From JAFAXA01 sp963777325 (lineage in GTDB: Bacteria > Pseudomonadota > Alphaproteobacteria > Acetobacterales > Acetobacteraceae), in the NCBI GenBank assembly GCA_963777325.1, contig CAVZQE010000016.1, forward strand, positions 207,384-271,383: a stretch of DNA of 64,000 nucleotides, given 5' to 3'. Shown here in pieces: positions 1-9,127 of the stretch. Each line of letters starts with the position of its first letter. The stretch's first letter is position 1. The notes under the pieces were generated by a model. That model saw only the letters and a list, made by a program, of their open reading frames with translations, did no database searches and was not told where the DNA came from. The position numbers were made by a program, and so were the translations under genes.

Positions 1-1
1 C

Positions 2-1108
2 ATGCTGACGCGCAGCCTGCGGGCCGATCTCGGCGTCATGATCTCGGCGTCGCACAATCCGTTCGAGGATAACGGCATCAAGCTGTTCGGTCCCGACGGT
101 TTCAAGCTGTCGGACGACACGGAGGCCGAGATCGAGCGTCTGATGGCGTCCGAGATTGGTCATCGCATGGCGCCCTCGCGCGCCCTTGGCCGGGCGGCCC
201 GGCTGGACGACGCGGCCGGCCGCTACATCGAGGCGGCGAAGGCGACCTTTCCGCGCGGCCTCAGGCTGGACGGGCTCAAGATCGTCGTCGATTGCGCGCA
301 CGGCGCCGCCTACAAGGTCGCGCCGACGATCCTCTGGGAGCTCGGCGCGACGGTCGTGAGCGTCGGCATCAAACCGGATGGGTTCAACATCAACCAGGGC
401 TGCGGTTCGACCGTGCCGGACTATCTCTGCGCGCAGGTAGTCGAGCACGGGGCCGATCTCGGACTCGCGCTCGACGGGGACGCGGACCGGCTGCTGCTGT
501 CCGACGAGCGCGGCGAGCTGATCGACGGCGACCAGATCCTCGCGATGATCGCGCGCTCCTTCCGCGCCTCCGGGCGGCTCCATGGGGACGGGATCGTCGC
601 GACCGTCATGTCCAATCTCGGCCTCGAGCGTTTCCTGGCCGGGGCGGGGCTGGCCCTGCACCGGACGCGGGTCGGCGACCGCTATGTGGTCGAGAAGATG
701 CGCGAGCGCGGATTCAATGTCGGTGGCGAGCAATCGGGCCATATGATCCTGTCCGATTTCGCGACCACCGGAGACGGTCTCGTTGCGGCGTTGCAGGTCT
801 TGGCCGTGCTGGTCCAGGAAGGCCGTCCCGCGAGCGAGGTGTGCCGCGTGTTCGCGCCCTTGCCGCAACGGTTGCGCAGCGTGCGCTTTGCCGGCCCGTC
901 GCCTCTGCAAGCGGCGAGCGTGCGGTCGGCCGTCGCCGAGGCGGAGGCGTTGCTAAACGGCTCGGGGAGGCTGCTGATCCGCGAGAGCGGCACTGAGCCG
1001 GTGATGCGCGTGATGGCGGAGGCCGAGGACGAGGGGCTGGTGGGCCGGGTCGTGGACGAGCTGTGCGCGACCATCGCCGAAGTCTGCCAGGAGCGGGAAG
1101 CGGTGTGA
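2..1108 (+). CDS. glmM: Phosphoglucosamine mutase (5' end outside window)
   Basis: Interconverts glucosamine-6-phosphate and glucosamine-1-phosphate in the cytosol, on the route to UDP-GlcNAc for peptidoglycan and LPS. The phosphoserine loop ISASHNPFEDNGIK lies near the left edge, the Mg-binding loop is LDGDADR, the sugar-binding loop is GGEQSGH, and the C-terminal phosphate-binding loop is RESGTEPVMRV. GlmM is usually about 450 residues and 368 are visible, so roughly 80 N-terminal residues lie before base 1 and the first ATG shown is internal. The stop overlaps the thiD GTG start by 4 bp (GTGA), indicating translational coupling, as in many alphaproteobacterial glmM-thiD pairs. Confidence 0.95.
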   Translation: MLTRSLRADLGVMISASHNPFEDNGIKLFGPDGFKLSDDTEAEIERLMASEIGHRMAPSRALGRAARLDDAAGRYIEAAKATFPRGLRLDGLKIVVDCAHGAAYKVAPTILWELGATVVSVGIKPDGFNINQGCGSTVPDYLCAQVVEHGADLGLALDGDADRLLLSDERGELIDGDQILAMIARSFRASGRLHGDGIVATVMSNLGLERFLAGAGLALHRTRVGDRYVVEKMRERGFNVGGEQSGHMILSDFATTGDGLVAALQVLAVLVQEGRPASEVCRVFAPLPQRLRSVRFAGPSPLQAASVRSAVAEAEALLNGSGRLLIRESGTEPVMRVMAEAEDEGLVGRVVDELCATIAEVCQEREAV

Positions 1109-1920
1109 AAGGCCGGGTTTTCGTCGTCGCCGGGTCCGATTCGGGCGGCGGCGCCGGCATCCAGGCGGACATCAAGACGATCACCGCGCTCGGCGGCTAC
1201 GCCGCGACCGCGATCACCGCACTGACCGCCCAGGACACTAGGGGCGTGCATGGCGTGCTGCCGGTGCCGCCGGAGTTCGTGCGGCGGCAGATGGCGTGCG
1301 TGCTGGAGGACATCGGCGCGGACGCCGTGAAGACGGGGATGCTCGGCACGGCGGCCATGATCGAGGCCGTGTGCGACGGGCTGGACGCGGACGCCGCCGG
1401 CGTGCCGGTCATCGTCGATCCCGTCATGGTGGCGAAGGGCGGGGCGCGCCTCCTGAACGACGACGCGCTCGCGGCCCTCAAGCGCCGGCTCGTCCCATGC
1501 GCGCGCGTCTTGACGCCGAACCTCCCGGAGGCCGAGGCGCTGGCCGGGATCGCCGTCACCGACCTTCGTTCCATGCGCGAGGCCGCCGAGGCTCTGCTGG
1601 CGCTCGGTCCGGCCGCCGTTCTGCTCAAGGGCGGCCATCTGCCCGGCGGAACCGTTGTCGACGTGCTCGCGACCGCCGACGGCGTCGAGGAGTTGGCCGC
1701 GCCCCGGATCGAGACGCGCCACACCCACGGCACCGGCTGCACGCTGGCGAGCGCCGTCGCGGCCGGGCTGGCGCAGCGCATGAGCCTACGGGACTCCGTG
1801 CTGCGGGCGCGCGCCTACGTGCGGGCGGCGATCGCGGCGGCCCCGGGCTTCGGGCGCGGTCACGGCCCGCTCGGCCACGCCGTGACCGTCGATCCGGGCC
1901 GGCTCACAGCACAAGCTTGA
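1105..1920 (+). CDS. thiD: Hydroxymethylpyrimidine/phosphomethylpyrimidine kinase
   Basis: Phosphorylates HMP and HMP-P in thiamine diphosphate synthesis; a ribokinase-fold enzyme. The N-terminus VAGSDSGGGAGIQADIK is the family signature, and the C-terminal anion hole/catalytic base is in HTHGTGCTLASA. I chose GTG 1105 (271 residues) because it begins exactly at the family's normal start and overlaps the glmM stop as GTGA, with GAGCGGGAAG just upstream; the longer in-frame extension adds non-family residues. The 3' end overlaps the convergent SDR gene by 17 bp. Confidence 0.94.
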   Translation: MKGRVFVVAGSDSGGGAGIQADIKTITALGGYAATAITALTAQDTRGVHGVLPVPPEFVRRQMACVLEDIGADAVKTGMLGTAAMIEAVCDGLDADAAGVPVIVDPVMVAKGGARLLNDDALAALKRRLVPCARVLTPNLPEAEALAGIAVTDLRSMREAAEALLALGPAAVLLKGGHLPGGTVVDVLATADGVEELAAPRIETRHTHGTGCTLASAVAAGLAQRMSLRDSVLRARAYVRAAIAAAPGFGRGHGPLGHAVTVDPGRLTAQA

Positions 1921-2698
1921 CGACGCCGCCATCGACCCGGAGCGCCGAACCGTTGGTGGCCGAAGCGGCGGGGCTCGCGAGATAGCAGACCATGTTCGCG
2001 ACTTCGTCCACCGTCGCGAAGCGCCGCAGCAGAGAGGTCGGGCGCTGGGTTCTGAAGAAATCGGCCTCCGCCTGCGCGAAGTCGATCCCCTGTGCCTCCG
2101 CCATCCGTTGAACGAAGGTCGCGACGCCCTCCGACCTGGTGGGGCCGGGCAGCACCGCGTTCACGGTCACGCCCGTGCCCGCGACGGTCTCGGCGAGGCC
2201 GCGCGAGACGGCGAGCTGCGCCGTCTTGGTCATGCCGTAATGGATCATCTCGACCGGAACGTTGAGCGCGGACTCGCTCGAGATGAACAGGATGCGGCCC
2301 CAGTTCCGCTCGCGCATGCCCCTTACATATTGGCGCGACAGGCGGACGCCGCTCAGCACGTTCGCCTCGAAGAACCGCCCCCAGTCCTCGTCGGTGATCT
2401 CGTCGAACGGCTTCGGCTCGAAGATGCCGAGATTGTTGACGAGGATGTCCACTTCCGGGAGCGCGGCAAACACCCGTTCCGCGCCTTCCTGCGTCGCGAG
2501 GTCGGCGGCGATGCCCTGGACGGCGCAGCCCGGATTGGCGTCGCTCACGCGCTTGCGGGCCTGCCCGACCCGCTCCTCGCCCCGGCCGTTGATCCAGACG
2601 CGGGCGCCCTGAGACGCAAGGCCCGAGGCGATCGCGAAGCCGATGCCCCCGGTCGATCCGCTCACGAAGGCCGTCTTTCCATCGAGCCTGAGATCCAT
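1904..2698 (-). CDS. SDR-family NAD(P)-dependent oxidoreductase
   Basis: Classical short-chain dehydrogenase/reductase of 264 residues. The dinucleotide-binding motif SGSTGGIGFAIA lies at about residues 13-24, NNLG is the NNAG-like motif, catalytic Ser is in ISSESA and YGMTK is the YxxxK active site. The C-terminal GSALRVDGGVV is typical of FabG-like SDRs. The substrate cannot be read from sequence. It is convergent with thiD, and its promoter side (2699-2793) is shared with a divergent broken methyltransferase gene. Confidence 0.85.
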   Translation of the reverse strand: MDLRLDGKTAFVSGSTGGIGFAIASGLASQGARVWINGRGEERVGQARKRVSDANPGCAVQGIAADLATQEGAERVFAALPEVDILVNNLGIFEPKPFDEITDEDWGRFFEANVLSGVRLSRQYVRGMRERNWGRILFISSESALNVPVEMIHYGMTKTAQLAVSRGLAETVAGTGVTVNAVLPGPTRSEGVATFVQRMAEAQGIDFAQAEADFFRTQRPTSLLRRFATVDEVANMVCYLASPAASATNGSALRVDGGVVKLVL

Positions 2699-2793
2699 TA
2701 GCGAAGCCTCCGCCGGTTTCGTATGGAAGATGGGCGCCGCGACCCGCGACCGCCAGAGACGGCGCCTCCGTTAGGCCAGTCAGCGGGAGACAC

Positions 2794-3550
2794 ATGATGG
2801 CCAGGTACGTCGACTACAAGAGGTGCGGCGATTGACGCGAGCGCACGGAGGCGGTAGACGGGATGTCGTGCGAATGGTGGCGGCGGCTAGAGCGGTGCGC
2901 GCACTTCATGGACGTATTGCGGGACCAGGCCGATCGGGCCGGGGGACGCGTGCTGGATATCGGCTGCGGCTGCGGGCGGCTCGCGGCGGCGCTGACGCAG
3001 CATATCGGGCCGCAGGGCCGTATCGAGGCGTGGATATCGTTGCCGGGCTGGTCGATTTCGCGAACCGGCACATCGCCCGGCGCTATCCCAACTTCAGCTT
3101 CGTCACCCTGCAACGGGACAATCCGGCCTACGACCCCTGGCGGCACGAAGGCGCTTCGCGAACCATTGCCTCGCTGGAGGAGGCCTGCGCCCCCGGAGCC
3201 GTCGATCTCTGCATCGCGACATCGCTGTTCACGCATCTCGACAGCGACATGGCGCGGGAGACGCTCGGGGCGATGCGGCGCGCGTTGGCCAAGGACGGAC
3301 GGGCTCTCATCAGCCTGTTCCTGCTCGATCCCGGCGTTCGCGCCCTGATCCGCGATGGGCGTGCCGCCTTTCAGTTCGAGCACGAGTACGGCGAGGGCGC
3401 CTACGTGCAGAACCCCAAGGGCCGCTCGGCGCCCTCGCGTTCACCTTCGATCATTTCGTGCGGCTGTTGACGGAACACCGGCTCTACGTCGAGCGTGTCC
3501 TCTACGGGAATTGGCCCGGAAGGCCGCGCTACGTCCCGGGCAGGACATCG
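2794..3550 (+). pseudogene. Broken class I SAM-dependent methyltransferase
   Basis: The natural start appears to be ATG 2794, behind GGGAGA. Codon 14 is TGA (2833-2835), best explained as CGA to TGA. The same frame then gives VLDIGCGCGRLAAALTQ (motif I, about 2951-3000). One base is lost near 3023, after which the reading moves to YRGVDIVAGLVDFANRH and a long acidic middle. A second single-base loss near 3423 (CCC to CC) moves it to LGALAFTFDHFVRLLTEH, and the end frays near 3540. Three frames together make one methyltransferase of about 240 residues, so the gene is almost certainly inactive. A shortened product from ATG 2863 would still lack most of the fold. Confidence 0.75.
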
Positions 3551-3565
3551 ATGGGAAGTGTGGTC

Positions 3566-4477
3566 ATGAGCACAGTCCACGATTGCCTCATCATCGGCGC
3601 GGGACCGGCCGGACTGACGGCCGCCATCTATCTCGCTCGCTTCCACCTCGATGTAGTCGCCGTGGACAGCGGCCGCAGTCGCGCCGCCACCATCCCCTGC
3701 TCGCACAACCACGCCGGCTTCCCCGACGGCATCGCCGGCGCCGAATTGCTTGCGCGCATGCGCAGGCAGGCCGAGCGGTATGGCGTGCAGGTGCGGGCCG
3801 GCCGGATCGACGCGCTGGCGCAGGACGGCGACGTGTTCGCGGCGTCCGGCACGGAGACGGCGCGCGCGCGCGCGGTGCTGCTGGCGACGGGCGTCACCAA
3901 TCGCAGGCCCGCGATCCCGGACGCGGTGCATGATGCGGCGCTGGCGCAGGGACGGCTTCGCTACTGCCCGATCTGCGACGGCTACGAGGTGACGGATCAG
4001 ACGGTGGCGGTGATCGGCACCGGCGACCATGGCGTCAAGGAGGCGACCTTCCTGCGCTCCTACACGGCGTCCGTCGCGCTGTTCGCGGCCGAGGGCGCGC
4101 ACGCGCTGAGCGAGGACGACCGGAACTGCCTCTCCGGGATCGGCGTCCGCGTGACCGACGGCCCGGTGCGGGATTTCGTTCTGACGCCGGAGGGCTTAAG
4201 CTTTCAGGCGAGCGCCGGGCGCGAAATGTTCGCGAGCGTCTATCCGGCGCTCGGCTCCGACATCCACTCGGGCCTTGCGGCCCAACTCGGCGCCCACCGC
4301 ACCGACGAGGGCTGCATCAAGGTCGATTCGCACCAGCGCACGAGCGTCCCCGGCCTCTACGCGGCGGGCGACGTCGTGCTCGGCCTCGACCAGATCAGCC
4401 ACGCCATGGGCGAGGGCGGGGTCGCCGCGACCACCATCCGCAATGAGCTGACGCGCGGCGCACCGCTGCTCCGCTGA
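3566..4477 (+). CDS. NAD(P)/FAD-dependent oxidoreductase, thioredoxin-reductase-like
   Basis: Two-domain flavoprotein of 303 residues. The FAD-binding loop IIGAGPAGLTAAIYLA is at the N-terminus, a redox CxxC pair is in RYCPICDGYEV, the NAD(P)-binding loop is VIGTGDHGVKEATF, and the C-terminal FAD motif is GLYAAGDVVLGLDQIS. The CPIC motif differs from the CATC typical of TrxB; I infer a TrxB-like or ferredoxin/thiol reductase of unknown partner. Start at ATG 3566 is supported by GGAAGTG just upstream; the frame's earlier codons belong to the tail of the broken methyltransferase. Confidence 0.85.
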   Translation: MSTVHDCLIIGAGPAGLTAAIYLARFHLDVVAVDSGRSRAATIPCSHNHAGFPDGIAGAELLARMRRQAERYGVQVRAGRIDALAQDGDVFAASGTETARARAVLLATGVTNRRPAIPDAVHDAALAQGRLRYCPICDGYEVTDQTVAVIGTGDHGVKEATFLRSYTASVALFAAEGAHALSEDDRNCLSGIGVRVTDGPVRDFVLTPEGLSFQASAGREMFASVYPALGSDIHSGLAAQLGAHRTDEGCIKVDSHQRTSVPGLYAAGDVVLGLDQISHAMGEGGVAATTIRNELTRGAPLLR

Positions 4478-4496
4478 CCGGCGCGATTGACGGCGC

Positions 4497-4567
4497 GCCC
4501 GGCCTGCACTACGCCGCTCGCCGGGCCACGTCCCCCCACCGGGACGCTTCTCTTCTGTAAGGGAGAG
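4497..4567 (+). promoter_or_regulatory. serC leader-like structured RNA
   Basis: Three consecutive hairpins fill the gap before serC. The first stem pairs 4497-4503 with 4520-4526 (GCCCGGC/GCCGGGC), the second pairs 4529-4534 with 4541-4546 (CGTCCC/GGGACG), and the third pairs about 4548-4554 with 4561-4567, taking in the GGGAGAG Shine-Dalgarno 6 nt before ATG 4573. This resembles the alphaproteobacterial serC leader family (Rfam serC) in position and layout. A covariance search was not possible, so the family match is inference. Confidence 0.55.
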
Positions 4568-4572
4568 CCGCC

Positions 4573-5760
4573 ATGGCGATCGCCGCCCCGAAGCCGGACG
4601 TTCGTCCGGCCGACCCCAATTTCTCCTCCGGTCCTTGCGCCAAGCGCCCCGGCTTTACGCTGGGCGGCCTGCGCGGCGCGTTCTTCGGCCGCAGCCATCG
4701 GGCCAAGCAGCCGAAGGCGCGGCTCGCCGAGGTGATCGACCGCTCGCGCGCGGTGCTCGGCCTGCCCCCGGACTGGAAGCTAGGCATCGTCCCCGCCTCC
4801 GACACCGGCGCCTTCGAGATGGCGATGTGGTCGCTGCTCGGCCCGCGCCCGGTCGATGTGTTGTCGTTCGAGAGCTTCAGCGCCGGCTGGTCGACGGATA
4901 TCGTCAAGCAGCTGAAGCTGCCCGAGGTGCGCGTACTGTCCTCGGAGTACGGCGCGCTGCCCGATATTCGGCAGGTCGACTGGACGCACGACGTCGTATT
5001 CACCTGGAACGGCACGACGTCCGGCGTGCGTGTCCCGAACGGCGATTGGATTGCGCGCGACAGACAGGGCCTCGCTATCTGCGATGCGACCTCGGCCGCG
5101 TTCGCGATGGCGCTGCCCTGGGACAAGCTCGATGCCGTCACCTGGTCCTGGCAGAAGGTGCTGGGCGGCGAGGCCGCGCACGGGATGCTCGCGTTGTCGC
5201 CCCGCGCGGTCGATCGGCTGGAGAGCTACACGCCAAGCTGGCCGATGCCGAAGATCTTCCGGCTCACCAAGGGCGGCAAGCTGATCGAGGGCGTGTTTAA
5301 GGGCGAGACGATCAACACGCCGAGCATGCTCTGCGTCGAGGACGCGATCGACGGGCTGGTCTGGGCGGAGCAGGTCGGCGGCGTGCGCGGCCTGATCGCG
5401 CGCTCGGAAGCGAACCTCGCCGCCATCGCCGCCTGGGTCGGGCGAAGCGACTGGGCGGCGTTCCTCGCCGAGGATCCGGCGATCCGCTCGTGCACCTCGA
5501 TCTGCCTCCGCATCGTGGCACCCTGGTTCGCGGCGCTCCCGACGGAGGCCCAGTGGAACGCGGCCAGGCAGATCGCGTCGCTGCTCGACCGGGAGGGCGT
5601 CGCCTACGACATCGCGGCCTATCGCGACGCGCCGCCGGGCCTGCGCATCTGGGGCGGCGCGACCGTCGAGACGTCGGACATCGAAGCGCTGCTGCCCTGG
5701 CTCGACTGGGCGTACGCCGAGGTCGCGGCCAAGTTCGCGCAAGCGGCGGCGGCGGAGTGA
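4573..5760 (+). CDS. serC: Phosphoserine transaminase
   Basis: PLP-dependent class V aminotransferase converting 3-phosphohydroxypyruvate and glutamate to phosphoserine and 2-oxoglutarate. At 395 residues it matches the longer alphaproteobacterial SerC form. NFSSGPCAKRPGF near the N-terminus is the alpha-type SerC signature, and WSWQKVLGGEAAHG holds the PLP lysine. GGGAGAG at 4561 lies at good spacing for ATG 4573 and is part of the leader hairpin. It is 5 bp from serA, forming the serine operon. Confidence 0.95.
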   Translation: MAIAAPKPDVRPADPNFSSGPCAKRPGFTLGGLRGAFFGRSHRAKQPKARLAEVIDRSRAVLGLPPDWKLGIVPASDTGAFEMAMWSLLGPRPVDVLSFESFSAGWSTDIVKQLKLPEVRVLSSEYGALPDIRQVDWTHDVVFTWNGTTSGVRVPNGDWIARDRQGLAICDATSAAFAMALPWDKLDAVTWSWQKVLGGEAAHGMLALSPRAVDRLESYTPSWPMPKIFRLTKGGKLIEGVFKGETINTPSMLCVEDAIDGLVWAEQVGGVRGLIARSEANLAAIAAWVGRSDWAAFLAEDPAIRSCTSICLRIVAPWFAALPTEAQWNAARQIASLLDREGVAYDIAAYRDAPPGLRIWGGATVETSDIEALLPWLDWAYAEVAAKFAQAAAAE

Positions 5761-5765
5761 CGCCG

Positions 5766-7352
5766 ATGGCCCGCGTTCTCATCAGCGACAAGCTCTCGCC
5801 GGCGGCGGTCGAAATTTTCCGCACGCGCGGGATCGAGGTGGACGTGCGGCCCGGACTCGCGCCCGCCGAGTTGCGCGAGATCGTCGGGGAGTACGACGGC
5901 CTCGCGATCCGCTCCGCGACCAAGGTGACGAAGGAACTGCTGGACGCGGCGCCGCGCCTGAAGGTGGTCGGGCGCGCTGGCATCGGCGTCGACAACGTGG
6001 ACGTGAAATCGGCGAGCGCGCGCGGCGTCGTCGTCATGAACACGCCGCATGGCAACGCGATCACGACCGCCGAGCACGCCATCGCCATGATGTTCGCGCT
6101 CGCCCGGCAGATACCGGAAGCGAGCGCGTCCACCAAGGCCGGGAAGTGGGAGAAGAACCGCTTCATGGGCGTCGAGCTCACCGGCAAGACGCTCGGCCTG
6201 ATCGGCTGCGGCAATATCGGCTCGATCGTCGCCGACCGCGCGGTCGGGCTGAGGATGAAGGTCGCCGCCTACGATCCGTTTCTGACCGAGAAGCGCGCCG
6301 TCGAACTCGGCGTCGAGAAGGTGGAATTGGACGCGCTGTTCGCCCGCGCCGACTTCATCACCCTGCATACGCCGCTGACGGAGGCCACCCGCCACATCCT
6401 GTCGCGCGAAAGCATCGCCCGGCTGAAGCCGGGCGTGCGCATCGTCAACTGCGCGCGCGGCGGCCTCGTGGACGAGGAGGCGTTGGCCGAGGCGCTGCGC
6501 TCGGGCCACGTCGCCGGAGCGGCGCTCGACGTGTTCGCGGTGGAACCCGCGCGGGACAGCCCGCTATTCGCGATCGACAGCGTCGTCTGCACCCCGCATC
6601 TCGGCGCGGCGACGGCGGAGGCGCAGGAAAACGTGGCGCTGCAGGTCGCCGAGCAGTTGAGCGATTTTCTGCTCACGGGCGCGGTCACCAACGCGATCAA
6701 CATGCCGTCGGTGTCGGCGGAGGACGCGCCCCGGCTCAAGCCGTATATGGAGCTGTGCCGTCAGCTCGGCGCCTTCGCCGGCCAGCTGACGCAGGCGCGG
6801 GACGGCGTGATCGGCCGCGTCACGATCGAGTACGAGGGGATGGCGGCGGAGCTCAACCATCGTCCGCTGACCGCCGCCGCGCTCGCCGGGCTGATGTCGC
6901 CGATGATGGAGGGCGTGAACATGGTTTCCGCGCCGATCGCCGCGCGCGAACACGGCATCGACGTCGCGGAAACGGTGCTCGACCGCGACAGCGAGTATCA
7001 GACGCTGGTGCGCGTCACCGTCCAGACCGGCGATCAGACGCGCACGGTCGCCGGCACCTTGTTCGCGGGCGCGCGGCCGCGCATCGTCGAGATCAAGGGC
7101 ATCCCGGTCGAGGCCGATTTCGCGCGGCACATGCTCTATGTCACGAACCAGGACAAGCCGGGCTTCATCGGCCATTTCGGCGCCATGCTGGCCGAGGCGG
7201 GCATCAACATCGCGACCTTCCATCTCGGCCGCGCCGAGCAGGGCGGCGATGCGATCTGCCTCGTGTCGGTGGACGAGCCGGTCTCGGAGCGGGTGCTCGC
7301 CAAGGTCCGCGCGCTGCCGCTCGTGATGCAGGCCTCGGCGCTCGCCTTCTGA
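5766..7352 (+). CDS. serA: D-3-phosphoglycerate dehydrogenase
   Basis: Catalyses the first committed step of serine synthesis. The 528-residue length is the long form, with substrate- and NAD-binding domains, an intervening (ASB) domain and a C-terminal ACT domain. Visible signatures are GRAGIGVDNVD, the Rossmann loop GLIGCGNIGSIVADRA, NCARGGLVDEEAL and the catalytic His in CTPHLGAAT. The ACT region begins about residue 455 (MLYVTNQDKPGFIGHFG) and is the likely serine-feedback site. ATG 5766 starts 5 bp after the serC stop, so the two are co-transcribed. Confidence 0.95.
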   Translation: MARVLISDKLSPAAVEIFRTRGIEVDVRPGLAPAELREIVGEYDGLAIRSATKVTKELLDAAPRLKVVGRAGIGVDNVDVKSASARGVVVMNTPHGNAITTAEHAIAMMFALARQIPEASASTKAGKWEKNRFMGVELTGKTLGLIGCGNIGSIVADRAVGLRMKVAAYDPFLTEKRAVELGVEKVELDALFARADFITLHTPLTEATRHILSRESIARLKPGVRIVNCARGGLVDEEALAEALRSGHVAGAALDVFAVEPARDSPLFAIDSVVCTPHLGAATAEAQENVALQVAEQLSDFLLTGAVTNAINMPSVSAEDAPRLKPYMELCRQLGAFAGQLTQARDGVIGRVTIEYEGMAAELNHRPLTAAALAGLMSPMMEGVNMVSAPIAAREHGIDVAETVLDRDSEYQTLVRVTVQTGDQTRTVAGTLFAGARPRIVEIKGIPVEADFARHMLYVTNQDKPGFIGHFGAMLAEAGINIATFHLGRAEQGGDAICLVSVDEPVSERVLAKVRALPLVMQASALAF

Positions 7353-7354
7353 AC

Positions 7355-8491
7355 GTGGCGGGCCTGCCCACGGCGTCGCCCGAGCCGCCGTGGGAAGCGC
7401 GCGTTGTCGCATCCGCCGCTCCGGTCGCGCTCCCGAAGGGGACGCGCGAGATCGCGTCGGTGCAGGTGCTGCGGGCCGTCGCCGCGATCGCGGTCAGCGT
7501 CTTGCATGTGGCTCAGAACGCGGGCGCGTTCGTCGGCCGGCCGGGCGAGACGCCCTATCCCTGGCTCGAGTTCCTGCCCTGGGACGCGGGCGTGGACATC
7601 TTCTTCGTCATCTCCGGCTTCGTCATGGTGTACGCGTCCGCGCGCCTGTTCGGGCGTCCGGGCGCGGTCGGGCTGTTCGCAAGACGGCGGCTCGCGCGCG
7701 TCGTGCCGCTCTACTGGATGGCGACGACGCTCGTGCTCGCGGTCGCTCTCCTGATGCCCGGCACGCTGAGCGAAGCACCCGGCGGCATCGGCTCCATGCT
7801 CGCGAGCTACCTGTTCATTCCCTGGCGGAGGCCGGACGGGTTCATCCAGCCGCTGTTCCGCCTCGGCTGGACGCTGAACTACGAAATGCTGTTCTATGCG
7901 GCCTTCGCTTCGTTCATCGGGCTGAGGCGAAACCGGGCCGTCGCGTGCGTGTTCGCCGTGATGCTCGCGCTCGCTGTCGCCGGGCAGGCGCTGCGCCCGT
8001 CGAACCCGCAAGCGCTGTTCTGGACCGATCCGATCGTCCTCGAATTCGCGGCCGGAATGCTCGTCGCGCAATTGCTGCTCGCGGGCGTGCGGCTCGCCGC
8101 GCCGGTCCGTCTGCTGCTCGCAGCATGCGGGGTCGGGATGCTGTTCGTGGAGGGCAGGGCGGACGGGCCGTGGCGCTTCCTGGCCTACGGCCTGCCCGCG
8201 ACGCTGTTCGTCGCCGCCTGCGTGCTCGCGCGTCCGGCATCGGGCCGCGTGTCCGCCCGGCTGCGGCTCGGCATCCTGCTCGGCGACGCCTCGTACGCGA
8301 TCTACCTCGTCCACCCATTCCCGATGCGCGCCTTCGCCGTGCTGTGGCAGAAGCTGCACTGGACGGGGATGGCGGGTATCCTCTCCTATGTCGCGTTCAC
8401 GGTGCTGTTCGCCTGCGTGATCGCGGTTGTCGTGCATTTCTGGGTCGAGATGCCGGCGACGCTTTGGGCGCGGCGGCGGCTGGGCGTTTGA
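7355..8491 (+). CDS. Acyltransferase family 3 membrane protein
   Basis: Integral membrane O-acyltransferase (OafA/NodX-type, acyltransferase 3 family) of 378 residues with about ten hydrophobic segments. The family's N-terminal block is clear: IASVQVLRAVAAIAVSVLHV with its catalytic-region His, and later DIFFVISGFVM and ARRRLARVVPLYW. A late segment with DASYAIYLVHPFPM matches the family's C-terminal block. Such enzymes acylate surface polysaccharides or exported sugars; the acceptor here is unknown. GTG 7355 lies 2 bp after the serA stop, so it looks like a passenger in the serine operon. Confidence 0.85.
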   Translation: MAGLPTASPEPPWEARVVASAAPVALPKGTREIASVQVLRAVAAIAVSVLHVAQNAGAFVGRPGETPYPWLEFLPWDAGVDIFFVISGFVMVYASARLFGRPGAVGLFARRRLARVVPLYWMATTLVLAVALLMPGTLSEAPGGIGSMLASYLFIPWRRPDGFIQPLFRLGWTLNYEMLFYAAFASFIGLRRNRAVACVFAVMLALAVAGQALRPSNPQALFWTDPIVLEFAAGMLVAQLLLAGVRLAAPVRLLLAACGVGMLFVEGRADGPWRFLAYGLPATLFVAACVLARPASGRVSARLRLGILLGDASYAIYLVHPFPMRAFAVLWQKLHWTGMAGILSYVAFTVLFACVIAVVVHFWVEMPATLWARRRLGV

Positions 8492-8540
8492 AGCTTTTTC
8501 GAGGTTCATCCTCTGAGTGCCTCAAGCCACGCGGTATCCA

Positions 8541-8963
8541 TCATCGGGCCTCGGCCAGCAAAGGCACTCCGACCGCGGTCGCGGCCTGGCGCAGTACCGT
8601 ATCCAGCGTTGCCAATACCAGCGCTTCGCGCCGCGCCAGTTCGAGATAGGCCGCGTCATAGACGCTGAGGCGGTGGTGGCGAGCGAGTGCGAGCAAAGCA
8701 GCTTGCGCTGGCTCGCGATCAACATGAATGGCGAGTTGCACCAGGTTGCGCAGAAAAGACGCGGTGCCAGCTTCATTCAACCGGCCGCGCCGTTCGTTCA
8801 CCAGGGAATTCCGGATTTTGAACCACCAGGCAAAAGGCACCCACGCGTCGCCCGTCTCGATGCGATTCAGGGCCGTGGCGGCAATGGGTGTTCCTCCACG
8901 CTCCACTTCGTCGAGCAGCCGGGTCAGATGCGTCTTCGCCTCCGACGCCTGTATCTCGCGCAC
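8541..8963 (-). pseudogene. Collapsed Phd/VapC-type toxin-antitoxin locus (in-frame chimera)
   Basis: A single 140-residue frame joins two unrelated halves. Residues 1-24 (MREIQASEAKTHLTRLLDEV...) are the start of a Phd/YefM antitoxin. From about residue 30 the sequence is a PIN-domain VapC body (AWVPFAWWFKIRNSLV, RHHRLSVYDAAYLELARR, LATLDTVLR). The antitoxin C-terminus and the VapC N-terminus with its first catalytic Asp are missing, so an internal deletion of roughly 250-350 bp (inferred from family lengths) fused the genes in frame. GTG 8963 has GGAGAC directly upstream. The product should be nuclease-dead. Confidence 0.7.
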
Positions 8964-9127
8964 GTCTCCGATCTCAGACCAGTCGGTTCGACCGGTTTAT
9001 GCACCGGTGCGTTCTGACGCAACCACGCGGGAATGCCTTCCGGATCGCCCAAAACGACGATCCCCTGAGCTGCTTTCGGCCTTTCCGCGACGATGCTATA
9101 CGCCGCGCGCCGTCGACGAGACCCCCG

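Noticed and set aside
8964..9127. Protein-like minus-strand segment (GDPEGIPAWLRQNAPVHK) before the toxin-antitoxin remnant
   Set aside because: Coherent for about 30 residues but no start, stop or family could be defined; may be a fragment.
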